Below are positions 1-11,312 of a stretch of DNA of 64,000 bases, in pieces. The stretch comes from Meloidogyne chitwoodi (Eukaryota; Nematoda; Chromadorea; Rhabditida; Meloidogynidae), in assembly GCA_015183035.1 (NCBI GenBank), contig JACZZP010000001.1, positions 1,426,001 through 1,490,000 on the forward strand, written 5' to 3'. The notes beneath the pieces are model-generated. The model was given only the letters and a program-made list of their open reading frames with translations. It had not been told where the DNA came from and did not search any database. Made by a program: the position numbers and the translations under genes. The first letter of the stretch is position 1; the number at the start of each line of letters is the position of its first letter.

Positions 1-523
1 CAGCAACTTGGATTTTCGTGGATTGAAACGCAATTTTTGCAAAAGGCAGTTGAGGTACTTGTTGAATGCAGACGTACTCTTATGTATACGTACGTTAATA
101 AATATGCTGCATTGAAGCTATTAACTTTTTTTATAGTTATGTTTTCGCCTTCTACTTGAAGCAAAACAATATTACTAAATTATTTGAAGATAATCAAAGT
201 GACCTTGAACTTGCGACCGAGCAGGTTCTACTAAATTTTTTAAAATTTAAAAATCATTATAAGCTAAGCGAATATTTGGAACGAGATTTGCCTGATGATA
301 AAGACTTGGTTACTGTAAAACAGAAGGTTTTTTTATTATTTAATAATTTAAATTTATATAATTTAATCTATTGTTATTAATTTTTTAGGTCCAAGATAAA
401 TACAGATATGTTGAGCAGCGACGACAAATCCTCCTGACTCATTGTGATGAAGGCTATGAGAAAAGCGAGTGGGTTTTTTGTTTGGCAACACTTGAAAATA
501 AGATTGAATTCAAGCGTGTATAG
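1..523 (+). CDS. ari-1: Ariadne-1-type RBR E3 ubiquitin ligase, C-terminal end (partial)
   Basis: Only the last four exons lie in the window: 1-89, 137-224, 264-326 and 389-523. The spliced frame gives an Ariadne domain, with [23 protein letters not shown] and [12 protein letters not shown], all hallmarks of ARIH1-class proteins. These ligases take ubiquitin from an E2 onto a RING2 cysteine and cooperate with neddylated cullin-RING ligases; the Ariadne domain is the autoinhibitory C-terminal helical bundle. The RING1-IBR-RING2 part must lie before base 1. The intron at 225-263 is only 39 bp, typical of this genome. Stop is TAG at 521-523. The family assignment is confident; ari-1 versus a close paralogue is not certain. 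Confidence 0.9.
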
Positions 524-800
524 AGTATTAAATTATAAAGTAAAGAAGGATCTGACGATAATGGGACTTGTATTTGTTTTTATGATTAAATTCTGTTCTT
601 TTCTCATTTACTGAATTTTTATCGTTTATTTTTATAAATTTTGTCCTTTATTCATGTTAATTTATGTTCGTTCATAAAAGACAAACAATGAATTATTCAA
701 ATTAGGATGTTATTATATAAATCGCTTTTGTATTTCTAAATAATTAATTTTAAAGATATTTTAATTACAAATTTTAATAATTTGTTTTATTTTATTTTTG

Positions 801-812
801 CAGCTTAAAAGA
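801..812 (+). promoter_or_regulatory. Candidate spliced-leader (trans-splice) acceptor of the NDUFB6-like gene
   Basis: A T-rich tract ends in CAG at 801-803, and the first ATG follows 8 bases later. No matching exon or donor is visible between the ari-1 stop (523) and this point. The 289-bp gap could be intercistronic DNA of an operon running from ari-1. Confidence 0.45.
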
Positions 813-1896
813 TGGGAATTTTTTATACTAAACCTGAAGTAAGAGGGCCCAATCCATAGTAAGTTGCAAACTTTTAATGTAAAGCTAAAACGTTTCATTT
901 TAGTACAAGATCTGGCGAGCCTCCACCGAAACTGAATATCTCAAAAGATAAGGATCGGCCTGGTCATCGGGTTTATGATCCGGTTTAAATTTTATCTAAA
1001 TTATATTTCTATCTTAATTGAATTTTTAATATTTAATGAATCATTTTCTCTAAATTTAGATGAGTTTAGAATTGCATATGGGAGGTAAATTTTACTAAAA
1101 ATTATGTCTATATTTGAGGGTTCTAGCTTATTGATCAAATTTAAGATGAGCGTGTTCGAACGGCAGGATTAACACCAGCGGAACGAGAATGGCGACAGTA
1201 AGTTAAAATCTAATTTTTTGTAGACAAAATTTTCAGAAAGTTTTTGAAATCTGAACATTTACATCCGGATGAGCCGATCCATGTTGACGCCGTACACAGG
1301 TCAGTTTAAATAAATTTAAAGGTTTTCATTAATTTATACGACCTGTTTTCTTTTCGATTTCTGGGACTGGATAATGTTGAGAAATTTGTAAATCCTTTAA
1401 ATATTTTTTGTTTCTAAATTTATAATTATAAGAACTTAAGACAAATGAATCCAGTTCGGGTTATTTACCGAATGCCCTGGGATGCTCTCTATAAACATTT
1501 TCTTCGCCCTACTTTTGGAACGCTTCGTGCCACTATTATTCGTGCTTATACCCCGAGATTTCTTATCTTTTGGACTGTCATCATTTATTTTCATTATTAT
1601 TGGAAGTATGAAATGAAGGTAAAGAATATTATTACCTATTTAAATATATTTTTCTGCTAAATTTAAGACATGGGAACGTGCGCTTGGATTTCAACCCGGC
1701 TATAAATTAGAACATTTTGAGCTCTTCGAGGATCACGATGATCAAGCTGTGCGTAATGGATTACCAAGGTGAATTTTTATAACATGAATTGAAAGAAATT
1801 TACTTTTACAGACCAGATCTTTACAACTTTTTTGATCGAGAATTTGTTCATCGAATTCAAAAATTTCCCATTGGTGAGACAACTAGACCTTGGTAA
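812..1896 (+). CDS. Complex I accessory subunit NDUFB6-like
   Basis: Eight exons (812-858, 904-982, 1060-1084, 1146-1197, 1237-1299, 1441-1618, 1668-1768, 1812-1896) join in phase to about 209 residues. The central part resembles NDUFB6 (B17): L-T-P-A-E-R-E-W-R-Q, then L-K-S-E-H-L-H-P-D-E-P and a hydrophobic segment F-L-I-F-W-T-V-I-I-Y-F-H-Y-Y that would cross the inner mitochondrial membrane once. NDUFB6 is a structural subunit of the membrane arm of NADH:ubiquinone oxidoreductase. The protein is longer than the mammalian one, with a basic N-terminal extension and a longer C-terminus, as is common in nematodes. The start is chosen because a TTTTGCAG acceptor (ending at 803) lies 8 bases upstream with no donor in sight, fitting spliced-leader addition. 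Confidence 0.78.
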
Positions 1897-2096
1897 TTGA
1901 GGCATTGGGAAGTAATATTTGGATAATTAAAGCAAATGTATGCTCATATTTTATAGGATTTTGTTTTAGTTGTATCTGTTAAATAAAATTTTTGATTTGA
2001 AGCAATTTCTATTTTGTTAAGTATTTTCGATTAATTTTTTGCTATATATTATTTCTTGTAAAATGGAAATTCAAATTCAAATTATTTTGATTAATT

Positions 2097-3196
2097 ATGG
2101 TTTGCCGCTTAGCAAAAACAACCATTGTAACATTTGTACAAAAAAGAAAATCAAGTAGTTTGAAACGCAATAATTCAAAGATGCCTGGTACTACAAGGGA
2201 AGATGGGACAGCTATAAATACATCATTGAGAAAATATTTGTTTTTAGTTTGTTTTTAGCAAAATTATTTATAAATGCTTATTCAGCTTGTGCCCTCAACA
2301 ACATTATGTTTGGGATATTGGCAATGGCGAAGACATATTTGGAAAACAAATTTAATCGAGAAAATTCGTTCACAAATGAGTGAAGAGCCAATCGAATTTC
2401 CTATTGATGAGTATGTTTATTTATAAAATTAATGTAAATATTTGATGTTAGTCCCTCAAAATTTGAGAAATTGGAATATAGAAGAGTGCACGTTAATGGA
2501 GAATACTTATTCCAAAAGCAATTTATAATTAATTGGAGAGGCCGTTTAGATATGACACAAAATGAGGCAAAAGAATATTCGAATAGATTTAATCTGTCAC
2601 CAATAACAAGTAGCAATGGTGCCCAAGTTATAACACCATTTAAAATTTCTGGAACAGAGTAATTATATATTTTTTGAAAATTTAATAATCCTTTAAACAC
2701 AATTTACTTTCGTAGTCTTGTGATAATGATTAATCGAGGATGGATTCCAGCAGAGCGGATAGAATTTGAGCTAACTGAGGGTCGGAAAAGGCAACCAATA
2801 AAAGAAGATATTATCGGAACAATAAGGGCATCAGAAAAGGTAAAGAATTCTTACCATAATTTTTGAAAAATTTTTACAGCCCCATTGGCTACTTAATAAT
2901 CAACCAAAAAAAAACATATGGGTGTATAAAGATATACAACAAATGGCTAATCATTGTGATGCATCACCATTTCTCATAGACGCTGATAAATCTGCATTTA
3001 ATAAAGGATGTTTAGAACCGATTGGGAGCCAAACAAATATTGCATTAAGAAATCAACATTTCAACTACATGCTCCAATGGTTTGTTTCTACAATTGTATT
3101 GGGAAAATAAGCATTTTTAAACATTTGTACTATATGATTTTCAGGTTCTCCTTGTCAGCCGCTACATTAGTTATGTGGATTTCAAGGGTTTTATGA
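2097..3196 (+). CDS. SURF1: SURF1 homologue, cytochrome c oxidase assembly factor
   Basis: Six exons (2097-2246, 2286-2410, 2452-2658, 2716-2839, 2880-3079, 3145-3196) join to about 285 residues. The N-terminus is basic (R, K, S, T rich), like a mitochondrial presequence, followed by membrane segment 1 ending C-L-G-Y-W-Q-W-R-R, the SURF1 signature. Then come L-E-Y-R-R-V, V-I-T-P-F, V-I-M-I-N-R-G-W-I-P and W-L-L-N-N-Q-P, and the closing hydrophobic F-S-L-S-A-A-T-L-V-M-W-I. SURF1 sits in the inner mitochondrial membrane and supports haem a insertion into COX1 during complex IV assembly. It follows the complex I subunit gene by 200 bp on the same strand, so the two respiratory genes may be co-transcribed (inference). 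Donor and acceptor phases agree at all five introns. Confidence 0.92.
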
Positions 3197-3641
3197 TTTG
3201 TTGTTAAATTTTAGACGATTTTGAATGCCAGAATCTTCTAATTGTCAAAATTTGATTTAAAATATCTGAAACATTGTTATAATTCACACTAGAATTAAAT
3301 AAACTGGATATTTTCTATTATATATTGTAAAATATCACCCAACTTCGCACGGAGGAAATATTATTGGAGGAAATATTATTCTCGAAAGTACCAAATTGCC
3401 AGTGTACAATCGTCTCCTATAAAATTGTCCATTGTACAAGTCTCTGCTGCACAATTGTCGACTAAATTGTTTATTTTTTTATCAAATTTTTATTCTAAAT
3501 TTGTTTTATTTTATACACATATGTAAAAATTAAACTTTCACCTTACATTAAATTTTTATATTGACAAAGTTTGATCCTCACTATTTTTAGTTTTTTTTAA
3601 CTTATATAACTTTTTAACTTTTAATAGCAACTGGGAGCATA
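3197..3641. other. Intergenic, SURF1 to RRN3
   Basis: No coding potential is visible. A GGAGGAAATATTATT unit is directly repeated near 3350-3381, followed by a run of imperfect short repeats around TTGTACAA/CAATTGT (3395-3470) that can partly self-pair. A possible spliced-leader acceptor TTTTAATAG ends at 3627, 14 bases before the RRN3 start. Confidence 0.4.
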
Positions 3642-6600
3642 ATGGAAAAACTGACCTTTGATATAAACGTAAGGAAGGAATTTCAACAAAGTCAAACTAC
3701 TGGACGTGAAATTGTTTGTGGATATTTACAGGTTAATTTTACAAAACAAAGCTAATAAAATAATGTACAAGTATACTACTACGGTTTTGCTAAAAATTTT
3801 ATTTTTCGAAAAATTTTAGAAATGATGTTTATATACCTCGAAAAAGCTCCTAAAGCTGAATCGTATTTACCAAATTTTTTCAGAGAAAATTTTCATAATT
3901 TTTTTGATATTCAAGGAATTATACTTATTTCAGCTAGAACCTGAATCGGTTGCCAAATATTTAGAAATTCAAGAAGCTCTTAAGACGTTTGAAAACTGGT
4001 CAGAATCTTCACGAATAAATTTTTTAGAACAAGTAATATTTTTTGAATATTAACGTTTAATTTTGTTTGTTAAGTTTATTGATATGCATGATATTCTCGA
4101 TGAACGATTTCACGAGCTTGTTCAACAATTTTGTGTAATTCAAAAGAAATTAAAAAATTTTTTTTTGGCTTTTAGAAAATTCATTGGTGTGATGTGCCGT
4201 TGTCTATTCGGGATCAATTTGTTGAATTTTTAATAACATTGGGAATTTTTCAAATTAATCATATCGAGGATGTTTTTACTTCATTTGTTACACATCTATT
4301 ACCAATCTCAAAAAAGGGAATTTGTATCGATCCTAGAGAACAAGAAGTACTTTATAAGATGGCTCATTATTCTATTAAACGAGTTGTTTCTTGCAATAGA
4401 TTGTATTTTAAATTTACTTATTAACTTGGAAATTTTTCTAACTTTAGAAGCAATCGTATACTTGTAAAATATTGTGTTCGTCTATTCCCGCATGTAAGAC
4501 AACCTGCAGATAAAATGCTTGCATTTGTATGTAATTTGATTAAACTAGCAGAACAAAATGACGATGAGGATACAAAAATTGAAATTTGGTCATTAATTGT
4601 TGATAGATTACTACAATTGGATGTTTATCTAAAAATATTTTTAAATAATTTTTTTTATTAATTTAAGGCTGCTATAACTGATTCACATGACGAAGAAAGC
4701 CGTTTAAGTTTTTGCAATTATTCTAATGATTTTTCCGCTCCAATTGTTAGACATTAAATTTTACTAGAATTATATCTATTTTTAGAATTGCCTTTCAAGC
4801 TCTACGACTGATTCAGAAGCTATAATAAATTCAACTTTTGAAGAAAAACAGACCTTAGAAAATCCAATGGAGGTAAAACTAGATCAATTTGTTGCATTAA
4901 TCCTTTTATTTATTGCGACAAGAAGTGGAAAATCAGCTGATGAAATTATAAAACAAATGATTAATAGCGAATCTGTTATTGGTATACCAATGATAAAGTT
5001 TAAAATTAATATTTTATTTAGATAAAAGTTTTGAAGTGTTGGCATTATTTTTGGTTCAAAGTGATGAAGAAATTAACAAAGGAATTGAAAATAATATTAA
5101 GAGAAGAAAAACAAATATATCTCCAATTTTTCAATTATTTCTTGAAGGATTTGATGAACATGTTTTAATCGCTACGGGAGTACATTCAACCCCATTTGTT
5201 TGGTTTTATCTTTGCAGTCTTTCCAAAGTATTTTTATAAAAAAATTTTTATTTAAATTTTCTTTAAAGGAAAATTGTCAAAAAATGTTGGAATTTCTGTG
5301 GGAGATTATTCTTTTGCCGGCTGATTTACGTGGAGATAGAAGAAAGTCACAAAATGCAGCTACTTTTTTGTGTGGTTTTTTAGCACGAGCAAATTATATT
5401 GATTTAAAGTAAAAAATAGTTTTAATTAAATATATGGTTATATACCTTTCATGGTACTTGTGTGTTATCCCTACGGACTTTTTGCGGACTTTTTTTTTTG
5501 CGGACAAATATCAATTTTTCTTTTCTTTCTCCATATACTGTTGTCACTCAGTCAATCAATTAAATTTGATTCATAATATATATGAAAAGTTAAGAAAAAG
5601 TGCTGTTTATCATTTCTATTCCAGTTTCTTAGCTATTTTATTTATAATGAAAATTTGGGATTTGCCAACAACTGAAAAAGATACCATCGAATTCTTACAA
5701 GAACGTGGTCTTCTACACAAAACTAGAGTTTGTCGCGCTGGACATGAGATGAACTTTATCACAAACATGATTGGTGATAGAGACGTTTTTGAAGAAATTA
5801 TGATTGATTGGAGGAAATATTGGCCATTGGATTGATTTTTTCTTTTATATATTTTCTCTTAAAAAATAAATTTTGTCCGCAAAAAAAAAAGTCCGCAAAA
5901 AGTCCGTAGGGATAACACACAAGTACCCCTTTCATTTATTAATAATGGCCAATACCATTTAATAAAACAAAAATTTTGTTATTTTTATTTATTTTTAATT
6001 TAATAATTATTTTTTTAAAATAGATTTATTTGTTTATGGTTAAAAAAGTTAAGTAATTGGTGTTTGGATTATGTTACAGAAAATTTAAACAATGAAATTG
6101 TTAGAAGAAATACTTCTACCAATATAAAAATAACTCAACATGGAATATTTTTTTCAATAGTGCAAGCACTTCTTTTTGTTTTTTGTTATCGACATGAAGA
6201 GTTAAGTAAAGAAGAAAATGGTTATTCTTTTAAAAAATAATTTATCTTAAAATATTTTTTAGTTTTAAAAGAAGTTCATTCTTGGAATTTTGATAACATT
6301 GTTTTTAATTCACTAAATCCATTACAACATATTTCTAAGGGTGTAGCTTTGTGTTTTTTGAATTTGGCTAAGTAAAATTAATTAATTAAATTTAAAAAAT
6401 AAATAAATTTTAGACGTTTTAATTTGTTTGAGAAAAGCGATGATAAGTTGCCATTGATGGCTCATAAAACTACCATTATAACAGATTCATTATCAAAACA
6501 TCGAAAAACTGTTATTGACTTATTTTTTCCTTTTAGTTTTTGTTCGTTAAAAATGTAATAATTTTTTAATATTTTATTTTTAAATAATTTAATTTAAAAA

Positions 6601-6890
6601 GATGTTCTCCACTTCTACTTCCATTAATGAGACGTTTTTCTCCTTTGGAGAAAAATTGCAGAAATGTTACTATTGATGAAGATATTGAAGATGATGAAGA
6701 AGAAGAACAAAAAAATACTTTCAATGATTATATTATTAAAGAAAATGAAAGAGAAAATAATGATATTTTACAAGTAGATGAAGGTTATGAAGAAGAATTA
6801 ATGTGTTTACAATCAGTTAATAAATTTAATAATTGTAATATAATGTATGAAAGCAACACTGAAGAAGAACAACAAAAAATGGAAGTTTAA
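3642..6890 (+). CDS. RRN3: RRN3 / TIF-IA, RNA polymerase I transcription initiation factor
   Basis: Thirteen exons join in phase to about 668 residues: 3642-3731, 3934-4032, 4075-4134, 4176-4402, 4448-4622, 4668-4745, 4786-4981, 5022-5227, 5269-5408, 6024-6220, 6263-6371, 6414-6554 and 6602-6890. RRN3 recruits Pol I to rDNA promoters by bridging Pol I and the SL1/core factor complex in the nucleolus. Recognisable blocks are F-V-W-F-Y-L-C-S-L, G-F-L-A-R-A-N-Y-I (family F-L-A-R-A-K-F-I), N-S-L-N-P-L, and F-F-P-F-S-F-C-S-L-K followed by S-P-L-L-L-P. The C-terminus is very acidic (E/D-rich), a usual site of phospho-regulation in TIF-IA. The 615-bp intron 5409-6023, far longer than its neighbours, holds a Merlin-type element. 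The start follows a possible spliced-leader acceptor at 3626-3627. Confidence 0.92.
5453..5927. mobile_element. Non-autonomous Merlin-type DNA transposon in an RRN3 intron
   Basis: The element is 475 bp with perfect 56-bp terminal inverted repeats (5453-5508 and 5872-5927) beginning GGTACTTGTGTGTTATCCCT. It is flanked by a perfect 8-bp target-site duplication CCTTTCAT (5445-5452 and 5928-5935). An 8-9 bp duplication is typical of Merlin (IS1016/IS1595-like) elements. The inside carries a short ORF resembling the N-terminus of a nematode Merlin transposase, so the element is best explained as an internally deleted Merlin copy. The perfect termini and duplication suggest a recent insertion. A decayed relative is at 46008-46332. 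Confidence 0.88.
5647..5835 (+). pseudogene. Merlin transposase N-terminal fragment inside the element
   Basis: The 62-residue ORF starts M-K-I-W-D-L-P-T-T-E-K-D and contains F-L-Q-E-R-G-L-L-H-K and V-C-R-A-G-H-E-M, which look like the zinc-ribbon start of IS1595/Merlin transposases. It ends with I-D-W-R-K-Y-W-P-L-D. The DDE catalytic core is absent, so it cannot transpose by itself. The open frame can also be read upstream to 5434, but that part is terminal repeat and flank. Confidence 0.55.
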
Positions 6891-7696
6891 TTTACGTGTA
6901 TTTGTTTTTAATTGAATACATTATTTTTTGAAAGATCTTTAAAAAATTCTTTCAATTTTGTTTTTGTTTCTTTTCAGTGAAATAATTTGGAATAATCTGA
7001 ATTAATTTATCACTCTTAAAAGTACAGAATCAATTTACAATTGTTAGAATTTTTAAAGACAATGTTACTGTTATTTTTGTTAAAAGTTGTAAATGTTAAA
7101 ATATTGTTAACTATATTTTTATATTATTTTCAAAGACCCCACTAGAGATCGGAATTCTAAAAAATCCTTGATCTGGATTCTGGATCTTGATTTTATTTAT
7201 TGACCTGGACCAAACTCTGGACTCTGGAGTCCAGGAAAAATCCAGGTCTGGATCCAGATCCAGTCCGATTTCTAGACCCCACCACCCAACAAGCACAACA
7301 GCTTAGCTAAGGGAACCAACGCCAACTGATTCAAAAATAAAAAAAGAAACGAGGTCACCCCTTCATCTTCCATAATTTTTTCCACCGACCGAGTAAATTA
7401 AGTAAAAATATAGATAATTTTTTATTGAGCAAATATTATTATACATATTAAAAAACAAATAAATTTGACTACATATTCATCGAAACCTTAATATAAGTAT
7501 TATTACTAAAAAATCAAGAAAAATCTGTACCCGGACCCATTCACGAATATCGGCTAATAAACTACATAAATAGTAATTAATATAAACTTAGCAAAACCTG
7601 TACTGACAAAAGTTAAAGCTAATACACACATTGATGAATAAGGTTCCGATAAATGGATTGATTCAATAAAAAGATATGTTTGTATATTGTAATTAA
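6891..7696. other. Intergenic between convergent RRN3 and K2P channel genes
   Basis: The stretch contains AT-rich 3' flanks and one GC-richer repeat block (described separately). No gene or RNA was recognised. Confidence 0.4.
7134..7285. repeat. Degenerate CTGGATC-type repeat block with inverted ends
   Basis: About 150 bp of imperfect, partly palindromic repeats of the type CTGGA(T/C)(C/T) (for example TCTGGACTCTGGAGTCCAGG). Near the ends, TAGAGATCGGA (left) pairs with the complement of TCCGATTTCTAG (right). It is markedly GC-richer than its surroundings, suggesting an inserted repeat or MITE relic. Confidence 0.5.
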
Positions 7697-10487
7697 TTAA
7701 AGAAATTTTGAACCAAAATCATTAATTCCCGTTTTTTTAGGAAGGGGAGGTGGTGGTGGGGGAAGTTGTATATCTTGTCCAGGCGATGCTTTTCTAATTG
7801 AATTTCTACTTGGTAATGAGGCAGAGTCTTCATTAGAAAAATATTGAAAATACTGAAGAAAAAAAATAATTATAAAAATTATTATTTTAAATAAAAAATA
7901 TTGCTAAAAAAGTAAATAAATAAATAAAAATACCGCATCTTCAATCCATTTAAAAATATGTACGTTATAAGGAACATATGGCTGTCTTTAAATTTGAAAA
8001 AATATTAATATAAATTTTTTAATTTACCTTAATAATTGTTCTTGTACTTCCAAAAAACGTTTTAAATCTTCTAAAGTAATTCTTTCTTTACTACCTCTTA
8101 ATTTAATTTAAAAAATAAATTTAAAATAAAATAAAGATAAACCTTATCTTTTTCATTGCAGAAATTATTTTCATAGCTTCACGCATATCTCTACTTAAAA
8201 TAATTAATTTTATTTAAAAAAATTTAATAATTTATTTTAAATTAACCTTAATCCATGAATTCCATGAATTTCACGAATTTTTCTACCAAAATAATGAAGT
8301 TTAGTAAATGTTTTTTTTAATGTAGAAGAACATAAATCAAGTGATGCTTTTTGATATTTAAATATTTAAATAGAATTAATTAATTACCTGTAATAACAGC
8401 TAATCCAATAATTACATAAAGTATAACTAACTAAATAAAAATAAATAAATATATTTAATTAAATAAATATAAATATACAGCTAAATATATTCTACTAGTT
8501 ACACGAATATTTCCTAAACCAATTGTTGTTATTGTATTAAAAGAAAAGAAAAGTCCATGAATAAATGACCTAATAATTATTTAAATTAATTAATTTAATT
8601 ATTTTACCAAACAGCTCCTCTTTCCCAAGCATTAAATAAAGCACTTCCTATAGCACAATAACCAACAACTAAAGCAAAATAACTAAATATTGGTAATTGT
8701 AAACGTTCTCTTTCTTCATCATCTTCCTCGTCTTCTTCATCTTCACCATTATTTAAACGTCTACGACGTTGTTTACGATGTTCTCTCCATTTTCTTTTTT
8801 TTTTTAATTAATTAATTAATTAAAAATAATAAATAAATAAATAAATACCTAGATTCAATAGATTCATCATCTGGTTGAATAATACAATCACGTACAGTAT
8901 CTCCAATAGAAGCTAACCATGTAAATAATGCTAATAATTTTCCATATGTTTTAATAACTAAATCAGATAAAAATTTTCCAATATCAGCTGCAGTTATAAA
9001 CATTAAAGGAATTCCTAATAATCCATATAAAACTTTAATTTAATATTTAATTAAATTATTAATTAATTAATTAACCAGTAAATATTCTTCCAGCATCTGT
9101 TAAAGGTGTTAAATGATCATAACCTTTAAAATAAAATATATTATAAATAAATAATAATAATTATTACCTGTAGATGTAATAACAGTTAAAGCATATAAAC
9201 TAGAAGCAGCAAAAGTCCACTTAAAAAATAAATAATTAATTAATTAATTTAAATAAAAACTTTAGTATTTAAAGTTTGTTCAGAATCTGTCCACATTTGT
9301 GCTTCAGGTGTAAATCTTTCATCATATTCATGTGTACGTGAAAGTACAGAAAGTAATGGACGAATACGACGTTCAACTATATTAATATTTAATGAATTAG
9401 CTCCTGCTGAATGGCAAACAAATTTTGTTTCATTAATTATTAAATTATCTATAAAAACTAAATTATTTTAAAATTAATAAAATTACAAATTTGAAGAATT
9501 TGTTCCAATTTATTTCTTCTTTGTTCTAATTCATTTTCAGCTTCCAAAAATATAAAAACAAAAGCACCAAATGAAATATAAGTAAATAAAAGAATATTTA
9601 AACCAACATGTGGTAAAAGAATTTTTAAATACTTAAAATAATTAAAATAGTAATATTTTAAATATTATTTAAATACTTTTAATGTTTTTTGTAAAAATGT
9701 TTCACTGTCAGAAGATAACTTTATAAAAAAAAATAATAATAATTAAATTAAAATAAATAATTTAAAATTACTTGGTCTGTCAAAGGACCACTCATTTCAT
9801 CAAAATCATCTCCATAACGACCTCTTAATAATTCATCATCATCCCATTTAACACCTCTATGTGGACCAAATGATATTTCTTAAAAAATTAATTTTTATTT
9901 TTTATTTAAAATAAATAATTTAAATTTAAGAAAATAACAAAAAATAATATTTTTTAAATAAAAATATATTATTTAAGAAAATATAAGTATAAATCAGTTT
10001 AAAAAAATTGTAAAAATGGTATAAAATAAATATTATTAAAAATATAATTACCATATGATTATTTTTATATTTTAAAAATATATTTATTTATTTATTATTT
10101 TAAACACATTTTCTTTTAAAAATATAAAATAAAATAAAAAGAAACATTTGTGCCGTTCCGCTCAAATTTCTTCAATTTTTTTACTTAAAACTTTCTTTCA
10201 TATAATCTTGTGAGAAAATCCATTTTATAATTTATTTATAAATAATTAAATTAGAATTACATTAAATTACTTTTTATATATAATTTTAAAATTTAAATTA
10301 TTTAAATAAAGGCAATATTATTTAAAAATATATTTTTACCAAAAGAAGGTCTTGAGCACATACTTGACCGTGGCAATAAAGGTGGAACAATAGAGGAATG
10401 CCTAGCAGCAAAAAAACCTCCACTACTTCGGTCAATTGAAGCTTCAGTAAGGCGACGAGTAAATGCAGCAGCACCAGAGGAACCCAT
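7697..10487 (-). CDS. Two-pore-domain potassium channel (TWK/K2P family)
   Basis: Sixteen exons join in phase to about 556 residues. From the start they are 10487-10340, 9878-9772, 9718-9677, 9631-9487, 9457-9261, 9219-9168, 9123-9076, 9032-8849, 8793-8608, 8569-8479, 8430-8388, 8346-8247, 8193-8143, 8096-8028, 7985-7934 and 7852-7697. Membrane segment 1 is followed by an extracellular loop, pore 1 with T-S-T-G-Y-D, then M2/M3, an acidic cytosolic linker (E-D-E-E-D-E-E-D-D-E-E), pore 2 with T-T-I-G-L-G-N, and M4. The tail ends in a polyproline run. K2P channels carry background potassium current and set resting potential. Pore 1 has GYD where GYG is usual. An alternative first exon lies upstream. 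Which C. elegans TWK is the orthologue was not decided. Confidence 0.88.
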
Positions 10488-11062
10488 TTTTATTTATTTT
10501 AATTTAATAATTAGAAAAAATATGAGAAAATAATTTTTATAAAATTGATTTTAAAAAATAATAATAATAATTATTATTATTTTTTAAAAATAGTTATAAT
10601 TTTATATTTTTAAAATATGAACAAATGTTTTTTTTAAAAAAAAAGAGAAAAGTTTAAGTAAAAAATAACAATTGGCACCTAAAAAAACAAAAATATAATT
10701 AATATAATAAAAAGATAATTTTACTATATAAAATATTTAAAAAAATTAGATTTTAATTTAATTCAAGAATATTATTTTTTTATAAGAATTATTTTAATAA
10801 CTTTATTTTATTTTAAAAATAAATACTTGACTTTTTTAAGAGTTTATTGAGAAAGAAAATGAGTAAAAAAATAAGAAATATATTTTTATTTTATTTATTT
10901 ATTTATCTTCAATAAAAAATAAAAAACAATTGTTTTGAAGGAATTATTATTATTTCCCTCTTTTTTTTAATTTAAAAATATTTATTGCCTTTATTTAAAA
11001 ATAATTTAAAATTAAATTAAAATTTATAAAAAAAAAAATAATTAATTAAATTAATTAATTAC

Positions 11063-11312
11063 CTTGTTTATTTTTATTTATTAAATTTGATGACATTTTT
11101 ATTTTTAATTTTTCTGTCGTTTCAAAAAAAGGTTTAATAATTGTTGATTTATTTTGTAAATTAATTAATTGCTTATTTGATTTTGTAAGAGAAAATAATT
11201 CTTTTTCAATTAATGGAAGAGATTGTGGAAAAGAAATATTAATAAATTTATTAAGTGATAATAAATTATTATTATTATTTAAAGCTAAATGGGCAGCTAC
11301 TGATGAACCCAT
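11063..11312 (-). CDS. Alternative first exon of the K2P channel
   Basis: An 83-codon exon starts M-G-S-S-V-A-A-H-L-A and ends in phase 1 at a GTAATT donor (11062-11061). It therefore splices in frame onto the shared second exon at 9878, exactly as the downstream first exon (M-G-S-S-G-A-A-A-F-T) does. The ATG lies 3 bases after a TTTTCAG acceptor, fitting spliced-leader addition or a 5' UTR intron. The two isoforms would differ only in their cytosolic N-terminus. Confidence 0.68.

Noticed and set aside
2401..2700. Minus-strand 99-residue frame opposite SURF1
   Set aside because: It overlaps SURF1 exons whose product is clearly homologous; it is an antisense shadow.
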